This document shows positions 17,794-26,928 of a stretch of DNA of 37,937 nucleotides, one piece after another. The stretch spans positions 1-37,937 of the forward strand of contig JAILRC010000051.1 in the NCBI GenBank assembly GCA_024698485.1, in the 5' to 3' direction. Each line of letters opens with the position of its first letter. The stretch's first letter is position 1. This DNA comes from Lachnospiraceae bacterium. Its GTDB lineage: Bacteria; Bacillota; Clostridia; Lachnospirales; Lachnospiraceae. The notes beneath the pieces were generated by a model that had not been told where the DNA came from, did no database searches, and saw only the letters and a program-made list of their open reading frames with translations. Position numbers and translations under genes: made by a program.

Positions 17794-20700
17794 TTCTGAT
17801 CCCGTAAAGCAAAATCTTTTCCCGCGGATACGGAGTAGATCACCTTTTCCCTGACCTTTTTACCCGTGAGTTTTTCCAGAGCTTTGGCATAAAGATCCAA
17901 CTGCACATGATACTTGGCCGTAAGTTCTTCCTCCGCATCTTTATAAACCTTATCGGTCTTGTAGTCAACAAGAGTGATCTCATCACCCTCATCTATGTAC
18001 GCGTCTATGATACCCTGTACCATCACCATGTCGGTTTCGTCTTCCGTTTTGGAATACTCCCTGTATTCCTCGGGAGAAAGTCCGTATACAAAAGGTTGTT
18101 CCCTGTGCAGTTTACCCTTTCCACATGCCTCGATCATACGTTTACCGATGTCGCTCATACAGAAGGTTGCCAGATCTTTTACCGAGACCGTCTTTAATAT
18201 ATCCGCTTCCAGATAGCATTCCGATATCAGACTTTCCACATCTTTTTTTACGCTTTCCTCAGCCTTTTTTAAAGAGGAATAGTCTCCGTCATATCTGAGT
18301 TTTTCAAGCACCTCATGATAAAGCGTTCCTCTGAGGGCTCCCGCGGACACTTCCTTCTTGTCGTTCTCGTCGGGGATACCGGGCATGGGCTGAGATTCAC
18401 TTTCATCCTTTTCCTCCCTGCTCATGAGATTTTCGATCTCGATGTGTTTGAGCAGAGAAACGGAAACTCGCATGGGTGCCTTCACCTTCGCAGCCTCGGG
18501 ATAGACAAATTTTTCCTGCTCCAGGATCTCTTCCCTGACTCCCGGAGTATCGAGAAGGCTCTTTCCTTCGAGACATGGTCCGTCGTCAGACTTTTCTTTT
18601 GTTTCGATCTTCAAAAGATCTGACGCCGTCTTTTCGGTGTATGTATGAAGTCTTAAGCAAAAATGTGCCGTATACTCTTCTTTTCCCGCATGTCTTGTGA
18701 CAGCAAGGTCTCTTGCGTTTCCGACCAAAAGATCACCGATCTCTTCCTCAGACATTTCCCCAAAGATCGTGGGTCCGACAAAATCCATGGCAGTCTTGTA
18801 TTTCTTAAGGGAGGCATATGTGGGGCTTTCATTGATCAAAAGAGAATTATGCCAGCCGAGTATGGCTTTCTCCGGAGACGTGAGGGACGCCACCATGAAG
18901 AGTTTTTCCTTTGCACGGGTGAGGGCAACGTAAAGTACTCTGAGTTCCTCCGAAATGCCTTTGATCTTCTCTTTGTCCTGCAGAAAGATCTGCTTCATGG
19001 TCTTGGCCCTTAATCTCTTTTTTCTGTCCACCAGATTGGAACCCAGTCCATATTTACGGTTAAAGAGTACAGCAGCCTTTGAATCCTTTTTATTGAACTC
19101 TCCGCCGAGACAGCAGGCAAAAACCACGGGGAATTCAAGTCCTTTGGACTTGTGCATGGTGAGGATGGCCACCGCATCTTCTTCGATCTCCGCTTCTGCT
19201 TCTCCGAAATCGCTCTTCTTTTCCAAAAGTCTGTCAATGTATCTGATAAAGTCATGCAAGCCCGCAAAGGAACTCTTTTCATATTTTTCCGCAAGAGCCA
19301 CCAGCATCTCAAGATTACCCCGTCTGCGGTCTCCCCCGGGCATTACGGTAACATCATCCTTGTACCCTGTTTCTTTGTAAAAAGCTTCGATCAGTTCATG
19401 CACTGTCAGGGTTTCATTCAGAGCACGCATCTTCATGAGGCATTCCATGAATCTTTGTATCTTCCCGGTCAGTTCGTCCCCTTCTTCCTCTTCAAGTGCC
19501 TTCTGCAAACACTCATAGAGCGTCTTCCGTTTCCCGGGTTTTTCGGTTTTTCCGTAACGGATGCGGATCTTGGCAAGATCCGAAGCTGTAAACCCTCCGT
19601 AGGGAGAATAGAGAGCCGCCGCAAAGGAGATATCGTCGTAGGGATTGTCAAGGATCCTTAAGAAAGCCAGTGCCTTTCTCACTTCCACGGCGTCGAAGAA
19701 TCCCGTTCCCGTTTCCGCGGTGTAGGCGATCTGCACTTTCTGCAGTGCTTTTGCAAAGACTTCCGTCACGCCCTTTGATTTTCTTGTGAGGATGGCAAAA
19801 TCCCCGGGGCGCACCTTTCTGATCTTCTTTTCGCCCGCATCCGTAACACCGTCGGAAACCATGAAGCCCGAATCTATCATCTCCCTGATCTTATGGGCCA
19901 CGGTCAGCGCCTCACGTTCCACTGAGGTGGTGCTTCCTCCGTCTTCCGTATCTTCTTCGAGTGTTGTTTCAAATTCCTCTTCTTCCGATGCCTCTTCCCC
20001 TTCCTCTTCCTCAACATCGGACAGTTTCTTGTCTATGAGGATGAGCTCCGTGTCATAGCAGGGCTTTTCCGGATCGTCTTCGATGTAATCCTTCGAGCCG
20101 AAATGAAGAGCTGCCGCCCCGTCATATTCGATCTCCGTCATATCCTTCTTCATTACCGGAGCCAGCAGGACATTTACTGCCTCCAGCACGCTCTTTCTGC
20201 TTCTGAAATTCTCGGAAAGGTCGATCTTCCTGTGAACTCCCGTATCGGAAAAATGCTCATATTTTTCTTCAAAAAGTTCGGGACGTGCCTGACGGAACGA
20301 GTATATGCTCTGCTTCACGTCTCCCACCATGAAAAGGTTGGGGATGCGGTCTCCGTACTCTCCGGATATGCTTTTAAGCATATATTCCTGGAGGTAGCTG
20401 GAATCCTGATACTCATCTATCATGATCTCGTCAAAACTGTCCGCCAGTTCCTTTGCCACCGCCGTGGGACCTTCATTGCCCGCTTCGTCCTTTTGACAGA
20501 GGATCCTGAACGCCATATGAGCAATGTCCGAGAAATAAAAACTGTTCTTTTCTCTCTTTACCCTTTCCACCCTTTCCATAAACTCCCGGGTGAGGCGCAC
20601 AAGAGCCGTAAGAACGGGGCCTGTCCTTTTATAGAAAGTCTCCGCTTCCTCAAGAGTCAGATTGAAATATCTCGCCCTCAACGTTTTTATGTTGTCTTTA

Positions 20701-21602
20701 TATTCTTCTCTCGGTGCCGTGAGCTTTTTTCTTTCTTCTTTTTCCTCTTCCGAAAGACCTTTCTTCGGCTTTAAACGGGCATAATCAAGGCTGTTGAGTT
20801 CAATAACTGCACTGTCAAGATCAGTGACCTTTTCCAGAATGTTTTCCAGCTTTTCCGCATCTTTTTCATAGGTCTCCGCCACTTCCAAAGAATCTCCGGA
20901 GGCATTTATCTCGGCGCTGTAATGATCGCAAAATGCTATGGAATCCTTTAAAGTGCGGCGAAATTCCAGAAGGATCTCATCCTGCATATCCTTATCAAAG
21001 CCCTGTTCAAGGTCCTTGAGGCATTCATCCAGCCACTCTGCGGGGCGGGGTTCATTGTCCGCAAACTTGGCCAGATCCGACACCAGATCCCGGACAGCAC
21101 TGTCATCCTTATATTCTCCGTAGCAGGAAACCAGAGCCATGAAGTCCTCGGACCGCTTTTCATATTCTTCTTCGAACAGTTCTTCCAGTACATCGGAACA
21201 TATCAGTTCATTTTCAGCAGGCTCCATCACCGAAAAACATGGATCGATGTCCAGAGCCTGGAAATTTTCCCTCACCACGGAATTACAAAAGCTGTCTATG
21301 GTGGATATGCGGGCATCCGCAAGAAGGGCCGACTGCTCCTTGAACACCGCGTTGTCGGGATCCTTTTCCAGTTCCTTTCTTAAAGCCTTTCCGATCCTTT
21401 CTTTCATCTCCGCTGCCGCAGCATTGGTAAAAGTCACGATAAGAAGACGGTCCAGAGAAGTCTGTCTGCTCTTGAGTCTTTCAATTATTCTTTTTACAAG
21501 GACCGCTGTTTTTCCCGATCCTGCCGCGGCAGCCACCAAAAGAGAACAGTCTTTGGCATCAACCACCCTCTGCTGGGCTTCGGTCAGTTTTAATTCTCCC
21601 AT
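17778..21602 (-). CDS. addA: AddA, helicase-nuclease subunit of the AddAB recombination complex
   Basis: AddA, with AddB, processes double-strand DNA ends for RecA loading. The protein has 1274 residues. The N-terminal SF1A helicase shows Walker A AAGSGKT (about 26-32), motif II DEYQD, motif V ILTMHKSKGLEFPVVF and motif VI VLYVALTRAKEKL. The C-terminal RecB-type nuclease has GTLYHEVLEKL, then GIIDAYIDEGDE and LVDYKTDK, supplying the DYK catalytic core. An acidic stretch of about 30 residues rich in Glu near residue 530 is an insertion in the helicase. The start is one base from the addB stop, and ylmH overlaps its end. The ATG at 21600-21602 follows GGAGGAGAGAACTGAC, a strong site inside addB. 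Confidence 0.96.
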   Translation of the reverse strand: MGELKLTEAQQRVVDAKDCSLLVAAAAGSGKTAVLVKRIIERLKSRQTSLDRLLIVTFTNAAAAEMKERIGKALRKELEKDPDNAVFKEQSALLADARISTIDSFCNSVVRENFQALDIDPCFSVMEPAENELICSDVLEELFEEEYEKRSEDFMALVSCYGEYKDDSAVRDLVSDLAKFADNEPRPAEWLDECLKDLEQGFDKDMQDEILLEFRRTLKDSIAFCDHYSAEINASGDSLEVAETYEKDAEKLENILEKVTDLDSAVIELNSLDYARLKPKKGLSEEEKEERKKLTAPREEYKDNIKTLRARYFNLTLEEAETFYKRTGPVLTALVRLTREFMERVERVKREKNSFYFSDIAHMAFRILCQKDEAGNEGPTAVAKELADSFDEIMIDEYQDSSYLQEYMLKSISGEYGDRIPNLFMVGDVKQSIYSFRQARPELFEEKYEHFSDTGVHRKIDLSENFRSRKSVLEAVNVLLAPVMKKDMTEIEYDGAAALHFGSKDYIEDDPEKPCYDTELILIDKKLSDVEEEEGEEASEEEEFETTLEEDTEDGGSTTSVEREALTVAHKIREMIDSGFMVSDGVTDAGEKKIRKVRPGDFAILTRKSKGVTEVFAKALQKVQIAYTAETGTGFFDAVEVRKALAFLRILDNPYDDISFAAALYSPYGGFTASDLAKIRIRYGKTEKPGKRKTLYECLQKALEEEEGDELTGKIQRFMECLMKMRALNETLTVHELIEAFYKETGYKDDVTVMPGGDRRRGNLEMLVALAEKYEKSSFAGLHDFIRYIDRLLEKKSDFGEAEAEIEEDAVAILTMHKSKGLEFPVVFACCLGGEFNKKDSKAAVLFNRKYGLGSNLVDRKKRLRAKTMKQIFLQDKEKIKGISEELRVLYVALTRAKEKLFMVASLTSPEKAILGWHNSLLINESPTYASLKKYKTAMDFVGPTIFGEMSEEEIGDLLVGNARDLAVTRHAGKEEYTAHFCLRLHTYTEKTASDLLKIETKEKSDDGPCLEGKSLLDTPGVREEILEQEKFVYPEAAKVKAPMRVSVSLLKHIEIENLMSREEKDESESQPMPGIPDENDKKEVSAGALRGTLYHEVLEKLRYDGDYSSLKKAEESVKKDVESLISECYLEADILKTVSVKDLATFCMSDIGKRMIEACGKGKLHREQPFVYGLSPEEYREYSKTEDETDMVMVQGIIDAYIDEGDEITLVDYKTDKVYKDAEEELTAKYHVQLDLYAKALEKLTGKKVREKVIYSVSAGKDFALRDQKWKKN

Positions 21603-21603
21603 G

Positions 21604-24600
21604 TCAGTTCTCTCCTCCGGTCATCTCTTTTAACAATTCTTCCTCTTTCATCTTCTTAAGTTTGTTGGGTTTGTCTCCGTTCTTCGGATCAAAGCCGCAA
21701 ACACTCCTGTAATCACAGTATTTGCAGGCATCCACCTTGTCTGATCTGGCAGGAGTCCTGGAAACATTTCCGCCCATGATCTCCCTTGCCCCTTCGCTCA
21801 TCTTGTCCACGGCATATTCCATGAGCATACGGAGTTTCTTCTCCGGAAGGACGGCAGCCCCCTTACCGAACTTCGGAGGTTCGTTTTCTGCTCCTTCCTC
21901 TTTCTTTCCCGTACTAACGGGGATCTTCTTAGAATTCGTGGACTCCGGCAGTTCTTCCCCATGTTCACCGAAAACATGGTCAAGACTTTTTATGATATCC
22001 CTGTCATCATTCACAAGACCTGTGGTTTTAAACTCCTTAAAAACAGAAGCCTCAACTGCTGCCCGGACCTTTTCGTCATAGGCCATGACCTCCCGGGGAT
22101 CTTTTTCCGTTATGGGATCTTGTATGATGTCATAGAGCATGGCGGCAGGTCTGAAACTGTTTTCCTGCTCTGTCTTCCGCTTCACCCTTTCATCCCTGTC
22201 GGCCTTGTCCAGTCCTTTTATCTCCGGATTCATCAGCTCCGTAGCCACATTGAGGTAGGTGGGGAGCTGCAGCGAAAGTCCGTAGTAGATCTTTTCAAGA
22301 TCCAGTGTTTTGGCACCGGATTTGTAATCAACGATCTTTACAGCCCTGAGATCATCGTTGTCGCATATGTCTATCCTGTCGATCTTACCGTTCATGATGA
22401 GGTCGTCTCTTACGATATTGAACTTCTTTTCAAACTCGAAGGGTCTGAAATCCGTGTCCTGAAGCTGCTTCGTGAACATCTCCACCGTCAGGGTCAGGGC
22501 GTCTTTTATCCTTTCGGAAATGTACCTGTTTTTGGATGTATCCGAGAAAACACCGCCTTTGTAGCTGTCAACCGCATTCATGGCACAGGTCTCTATGAGC
22601 TGTTCCCTTTCTGCTTCCGTGATCGTAACCCAGTCTTTTCCGCTTTCTTTAAGGCTCTTTCCGTACAGTTCAAGAGCGGTGTGGGAAATGTCTCCGAAAT
22701 CGTTGATCTCCAGCTTGTAGTCGGCGTTTTTTCCAATGCCGAGACCGTAATTCAGGAAATGGCCGAAAGGACATCTTGCGAAGGTTTCAAGACGGGATAT
22801 GCTTCCCGTAAGTTTGTTCCCGTAGAGACCTCTTGCCTCATCCGCTCCGATCTTCTCGGGCTCCTTTCTTACAGTACCCAGCTTCCGCACGTTTTCGCGC
22901 CTTTTCTCGTCCAGCCCCGTACGCACTCCCATATCGTTCTCAAGGATACGTGTGACAGGATCCAGATCGCTCTTTTTGATTGTCTTAAAATCCGAATAGA
23001 GCCCGGCGATGTCCGCCAGCACCCTTGCAGGCTTCATTCTTTCCCCCGCATTTCCCGAAGGGTAGGAGATCCAGAGTTTTTCCGTAGGTTTGGTGAGGGT
23101 AAGATAAATGTAAAACTTGTCATTACCCACTTTTTTGAGATGTGAAGGGGAAAGTTCTATGCCCTTGTTCAACAGACTCTTCTTGTCGTTCTCCGAGATC
23201 AGTCCTCCCCCCGATGCGGGTTTAGGCAGTCTGTTCTCGTTGGCGCCCAAAAGAAACAACGCTTTTACATGACTGAGCCTTGTCCTTTCTATATCGCCTA
23301 TGGTGATGTAATCGGAGCCGTAGGGCACCAGGCCCACCTTCGCTTCCGAAAGTCCCGCTTCTATGAGACCTCTGTATTCCGAAGCCTCCATTTCAGCCTC
23401 TCCCAGAAACTCCTCTGCCTGATCCAGGATGGCCATCAGGGCATCATACACATTTGAGTACTCCTTTGCCTTGAGCCTGTCACCCTTATTTCCGAAATCC
23501 TCAGCGATGGTTTCCAGTTTGTCCCTGAGTTCCATCCTTTCTGTAAAGGACCGGAGTTTTTCGGTGAAATATCTTGTAGTGCCCTTCTTTTTAACGGAGA
23601 GCATGCCGGTCAGTTCTTCCATGAGACTGTTCCTTACGGCATTTACTTTTTCAAGAGTAATGTCCTGACGGCCGTAAAATTCACGGGTAAACTCCTTCTT
23701 AAAGGCGCTGCCTCTTGTACCGCAGGCATCACAGTAGTTTTCCAAAATGCAGGCATCGTCATAGTCTATGCCCGAGAGAGAGTTTTTGGCATATGCTATG
23801 AGAAGATCCGTATCCGCTCCCTTTTCCATGAGTTTCAGCAGGATCTCCAGAAAGCCCGAGCATTCATTCTCATGAAGGGTCTTTTTACGGTCCAGGAAGT
23901 AATTGGCCTTGATACGGTCAAGCTCTGCGCACATGCGCTCTCCGTACAGATCCATATCCCCGCATACAATGGCAATGTCGGAGTACCTGTAACCCTTTAC
24001 CCTGATCAGTCGCTCCGCTTCCGCAGCCGCCCGCCTGGTCTCTTCTTCGATGTTTGCGGCATTGTACACCGTAAGGCTGTCATCCGCCGGGATCTGCCCC
24101 ACATTATGTCTGAAAAGTCCCTCTTCAAGATGTTTTAAAGTTTGGGACTTATATTTGTCATACTCCGTAAAAACAGGCTTGCAAACTTCACAGCCCACTT
24201 CTTCCGCAAGCTTTGTAAGTTTTTTTATGGCTTCCTCACTCATATGAAAAACATCATATTCCGGAAGAACTCCGGACAGTGCGGTGGCATCGCAGGTGAA
24301 AGACACATAGACATCTCTTCCCAGACGCAGAAATTCACTTAAGATCCCGTTCTGCGAAGGAGTAAAGCCTGTAAATCCATCAAGGATGAAAACAGCATTC
24401 TTTGCCAGCCCGCTCTTTTCAAGGACTGCTGCAAAGGCATCATATTTACTCTCGTTGGTCAGACGCTTTTCGCCGAGACATGTCCGGAAGCCGGAGACCA
24501 GTGTCAGTATGTCCGTAAGCTTTCTCTGAAGCACAGGCTCCTTCGCCGAGACCTTCAGCGTCTCAGCAATATCCTCTTCATCAACTCCGTACTGCCAAAG

Positions 24601-24984
24601 TTCGGAAAGAAGAGCTTTCGCCCGGGCGACAAAACCCGCCTGACGTGAATTCCGTCCGTACATGACAAACTTTTCCCGATTGTCGTTCAGCACCTTTTTT
24701 ATCATCATGCTCTTTCCGATCTCGGGAATGAACTCGTGCTTCATGCCAGAAAGTTTGGCAAACGCAGCATTTGCCAGACGAGCCATGCTGGTCACGTCTA
24801 TATTCAGGATTCCTCCCTTGGGATGAAAGGACAAAAGGTCATATTGGGTCTGTAGCGAAAACTGCTCCGGAACCAGGAAATAATAGGTGGTTTCCGGATT
24901 TTTCTCCGCTTCTCCGACGGCTGTCTCAAATAATTTTCTTGTCTTCCCGCTGCCTGCGGGGCCGAGTATAAAATGAAGGCTCAT
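21604..24984 (-). CDS. addB: AddB, nuclease subunit of the AddAB complex
   Basis: AddB pairs with AddA; it contains an inactive helicase-like core with an intact Walker A (GPAGSGKT, near residue 9) and a C-terminal RecB-type nuclease domain with GKIDRID and VDYKSG. The iron-sulfur cluster cysteines are visible: one in FARCPFGHF (about residue 730) and three in CKYCDYRSVC near the C-terminus. I choose the ATG at 24982-24984 because GGAGG lies five bases upstream; the longest frame starts ten codons earlier without a site. Length is then 1126 residues, normal for the family. A promoter (25014-25042) lies just upstream, making addB the first gene of the operon addB-addA-ylmH-MATE. Confidence 0.95.
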   Translation of the reverse strand: MSLHFILGPAGSGKTRKLFETAVGEAEKNPETTYYFLVPEQFSLQTQYDLLSFHPKGGILNIDVTSMARLANAAFAKLSGMKHEFIPEIGKSMMIKKVLNDNREKFVMYGRNSRQAGFVARAKALLSELWQYGVDEEDIAETLKVSAKEPVLQRKLTDILTLVSGFRTCLGEKRLTNESKYDAFAAVLEKSGLAKNAVFILDGFTGFTPSQNGILSEFLRLGRDVYVSFTCDATALSGVLPEYDVFHMSEEAIKKLTKLAEEVGCEVCKPVFTEYDKYKSQTLKHLEEGLFRHNVGQIPADDSLTVYNAANIEEETRRAAAEAERLIRVKGYRYSDIAIVCGDMDLYGERMCAELDRIKANYFLDRKKTLHENECSGFLEILLKLMEKGADTDLLIAYAKNSLSGIDYDDACILENYCDACGTRGSAFKKEFTREFYGRQDITLEKVNAVRNSLMEELTGMLSVKKKGTTRYFTEKLRSFTERMELRDKLETIAEDFGNKGDRLKAKEYSNVYDALMAILDQAEEFLGEAEMEASEYRGLIEAGLSEAKVGLVPYGSDYITIGDIERTRLSHVKALFLLGANENRLPKPASGGGLISENDKKSLLNKGIELSPSHLKKVGNDKFYIYLTLTKPTEKLWISYPSGNAGERMKPARVLADIAGLYSDFKTIKKSDLDPVTRILENDMGVRTGLDEKRRENVRKLGTVRKEPEKIGADEARGLYGNKLTGSISRLETFARCPFGHFLNYGLGIGKNADYKLEINDFGDISHTALELYGKSLKESGKDWVTITEAEREQLIETCAMNAVDSYKGGVFSDTSKNRYISERIKDALTLTVEMFTKQLQDTDFRPFEFEKKFNIVRDDLIMNGKIDRIDICDNDDLRAVKIVDYKSGAKTLDLEKIYYGLSLQLPTYLNVATELMNPEIKGLDKADRDERVKRKTEQENSFRPAAMLYDIIQDPITEKDPREVMAYDEKVRAAVEASVFKEFKTTGLVNDDRDIIKSLDHVFGEHGEELPESTNSKKIPVSTGKKEEGAENEPPKFGKGAAVLPEKKLRMLMEYAVDKMSEGAREIMGGNVSRTPARSDKVDACKYCDYRSVCGFDPKNGDKPNKLKKMKEEELLKEMTGGEN

Positions 24985-25013
24985 GTTTTCCTCCGAAACA
25001 GTTTCATAGAACA

Positions 25014-25042
25014 ATTCTATCCTACGTATGTACGAATGTAAA
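25014..25042 (-). promoter_or_regulatory. Promoter of the addB operon
   Basis: On the minus strand TTTACA (plus-strand 25037-25042) and TAGAAT (25014-25019) are 17 bases apart. The predicted transcript start is about 20-25 bases before the addB ATG. Confidence 0.6.
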
Positions 25043-25103
25043 GCGACAATCGAAGCTCTTACACACCGATACTACCACAGAACATGTGGAAAAAAACGAA
25101 CAT

Positions 25104-25129
25104 TAAAAAGGCAGGCCTTTCAGCCTGCC
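25104..25129 (-). terminator. Terminator of the phospholipid operon
   Basis: The minus strand reads GGCAGGC, a 6-base loop, GCCTGCC, then TTTTTAA. It follows the lipoprotein gene stop by 13 bases. Confidence 0.85.
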
Positions 25130-25142
25130 GGTAGGTAAAACT

Positions 25143-26264
25143 TTATTCTTCTTCGGTGTATTCTCTGCAAAGCACCCTTGTGGAAATGTAAGAAACCATA
25201 GGGACAACTCTGTCCGACGTCTGCATATACAGTTCTCCTGCGGGGAATCCGTAGAAATCCACCGTGTCACCGCCGTAAACACCGTCAAGAGTGTCGGGAG
25301 TAAAGATCAATGCAACGTTGTTGTCTCCGTCAACTGCGGAAAACAATGTAAATGTAATGCCGCAGAAATTCATTTCCTTGATCTCCGCGATGACATAATC
25401 TTCCATGTACAGATGCCTTGAATAATAGCCCTGCAGCTTTTTACGAAGTTCCCTGACGTCAACGATCTCAGCTCTGCTGCTGAGGTAGGCGAGGGTCTCG
25501 ATGAAGTATTCGTTGTGCATGAATGCCGCATTCATGGTGTCGGGAGAGATCTCTGCGCCAAAGGACAATTTGTAGACCGTATATATGGCTTCCAGAGGAT
25601 CCGGTCTGAAGAGACCGCCGTTAAAACGTCCTGTTTCCTCAAGGTTGGGAACACTCGGGAAAGTCATGGTCCCGTAGCCTTCGATCTGTCCCATTTTAAA
25701 ATCTCCGGTGTAGACAAAAGACCCGTCCTTGGCGGTAAAAGTGCCGTAACCCGAAGGTTCTCCGTCTTTCATTCCGCCTTCGTATGTTCCCGTAATACTT
25801 ATATCGCTGGTGGAAAGATAATCAGTGTTCCAGATGGTCATGTTCATTGAATAGTTCTTTATATTTGCCGGATCGATATTCACTTTGCAGTCATATGAAG
25901 TCCCGTTGTTTCCAACCACTGTGACCGTTGCATCGCCCGTTCCGACAGCCTTGACCGTTCCGTCATTCTTTACCTCCAAAATGTCGGTCTCAAGGGTGGT
26001 GCAGGAAGCGATCTCACCGTTTACCACGGAAAGCACGAAACTTTCTCCGTACTTAAGATCCTTCTTAGCCTCCGAAAGAAAAGGAGTGGGGCTGGGGGTA
26101 AAGGTGGGAGTGGGCGTGGGAGTGTCTGTGGGTGTGGGAGTGAATGTGGGTGTACATGTGGGAGTAGGTGTCTCAACAGGTACTTTTTCTTTTTCGCTCT
26201 TTCCTCCGCAGGCGGTCAAAGCCATGAGGCCAAGGACTGCCACAGTTAAAATTAATCTCTTCAT
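25143..26264 (-). CDS. Lipoprotein with Thr/Pro linker, Ig-like domain and MORN-type repeats
   Basis: This 373-residue protein has a lipoprotein signal peptide with lipobox LTAC (lipidated C19). Residues 28-65 form a Thr/Pro-rich linker that would span the cell wall. A Big_2-like Ig domain follows (about 70-135, ending in VKAVGTGDATVTVVGNNGTS). After that come MORN-type repeats (SGYGTFTAKDGSFVYTGDF, then EGYGTMTF). The last 160 residues are not recognised. It is thus a surface-anchored protein of unknown role. It is the final gene of the phospholipid operon, 25 bases past the PAP2 gene, with GGAG eight bases before ATG. MORN repeats in other proteins contact phospholipids or serve as scaffolds, which would fit the neighbours, but that link is inference. 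Confidence 0.85.
   Translation of the reverse strand: MKRLILTVAVLGLMALTACGGKSEKEKVPVETPTPTCTPTFTPTPTDTPTPTPTFTPSPTPFLSEAKKDLKYGESFVLSVVNGEIASCTTLETDILEVKNDGTVKAVGTGDATVTVVGNNGTSYDCKVNIDPANIKNYSMNMTIWNTDYLSTSDISITGTYEGGMKDGEPSGYGTFTAKDGSFVYTGDFKMGQIEGYGTMTFPSVPNLEETGRFNGGLFRPDPLEAIYTVYKLSFGAEISPDTMNAAFMHNEYFIETLAYLSSRAEIVDVRELRKKLQGYYSRHLYMEDYVIAEIKEMNFCGITFTLFSAVDGDNNVALIFTPDTLDGVYGGDTVDFYGFPAGELYMQTSDRVVPMVSYISTRVLCREYTEEE
26085..26170 (+). repeat. G-run low-complexity tract encoding the Thr/Pro linker
   Basis: The plus strand carries about a dozen closely spaced runs of three to five G in GTGGGAGTG-like units. It is the complement of the Thr-Pro codons of the lipoprotein linker. The spacing would permit G-quadruplex folding of the non-template strand, and the tract could change length by slippage in steps of three. 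Confidence 0.7.
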
Positions 26265-26289
26265 GTTATGATCTCCGCTTCATAAGTTC

Positions 26290-26928
26290 CTATATACATT
26301 TTTTCTTTTTAAAGATCTTCGGTCCGATCTTTCCCGCAACGAACCAGCCAAGTTCAGCAAGTCCTATGCCCGTAACCACATCCGCCAGTACGTGTTGCTT
26401 TACGGTAAGGGTCGAAATGCAGATGGCTGCGGCAAAGATAAAGGAAAAGATCCGATACCATTTGGGAATGCTGCTGTTCTTTCGCACCGCGATCCATGCC
26501 ACCCAGCTAACGAAGCAGTGGATGGAAGGAAGAAGATTGTCGGCAGAATCCACAACATAGGTAGCTTCCATAAATTTATCGAAGAAGGTCGTGCCCGTGA
26601 TCTCCGCTCTCACCATGGTGGTGGGAAGGAAAACGAAACACAGGAAACAAACGATCTCGCCCATATAATGAGTGATGAGTGCCCGCTGATAACCGCTCTT
26701 GTCGAAGAAAGTACCGAGACAGTAGTTGGCGATCCACAATGCATACGCACCCCAGTAGATCGTGATGGTCCAGGGAATGAAAGGGATCATTCTGTCAACC
26801 GGTGTTGTAAAGTCAAAGTGGTGAAAATCACGAGCGATCACCCTTCCCAGAAAGTATCCGGAAAAGTTGAGAACTGCCGCTCCCACAAGTATTATAAGCT
26901 TAATAAGCGTTTCTTTCTTAATCTTCAT
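26290..26928 (-). CDS. PAP2-superfamily membrane phosphatase
   Basis: This 212-residue membrane protein has about five or six helices. The PAP2 signature is seen as LLPSIHCFVSW (about 132-142) and KQHVLADVVTGIGLAE (about 176-191), giving the catalytic histidines and aspartate. The usual first motif (KxxxxxxRP) is not evident, as in the AUR1/inositol-phosphoceramide-type branch of the superfamily. Likely substrates are phosphatidic acid, a phosphatidyl headgroup or an isoprenyl pyrophosphate at the membrane surface. The gene overlaps the psd stop by 11 bases, so it is translationally coupled to phosphatidylserine decarboxylase. This supports a role in phospholipid turnover; the exact reaction is open. 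Confidence 0.85.
   Translation of the reverse strand: MKIKKETLIKLIILVGAAVLNFSGYFLGRVIARDFHHFDFTTPVDRMIPFIPWTITIYWGAYALWIANYCLGTFFDKSGYQRALITHYMGEIVCFLCFVFLPTTMVRAEITGTTFFDKFMEATYVVDSADNLLPSIHCFVSWVAWIAVRKNSSIPKWYRIFSFIFAAAICISTLTVKQHVLADVVTGIGLAELGWFVAGKIGPKIFKKKKCI

Noticed and set aside
21961-23145. Open frame of 394 codons opposite addB
   Set aside because: It lies wholly inside addB, which has complete nuclease and cysteine motifs; no ribosome site.
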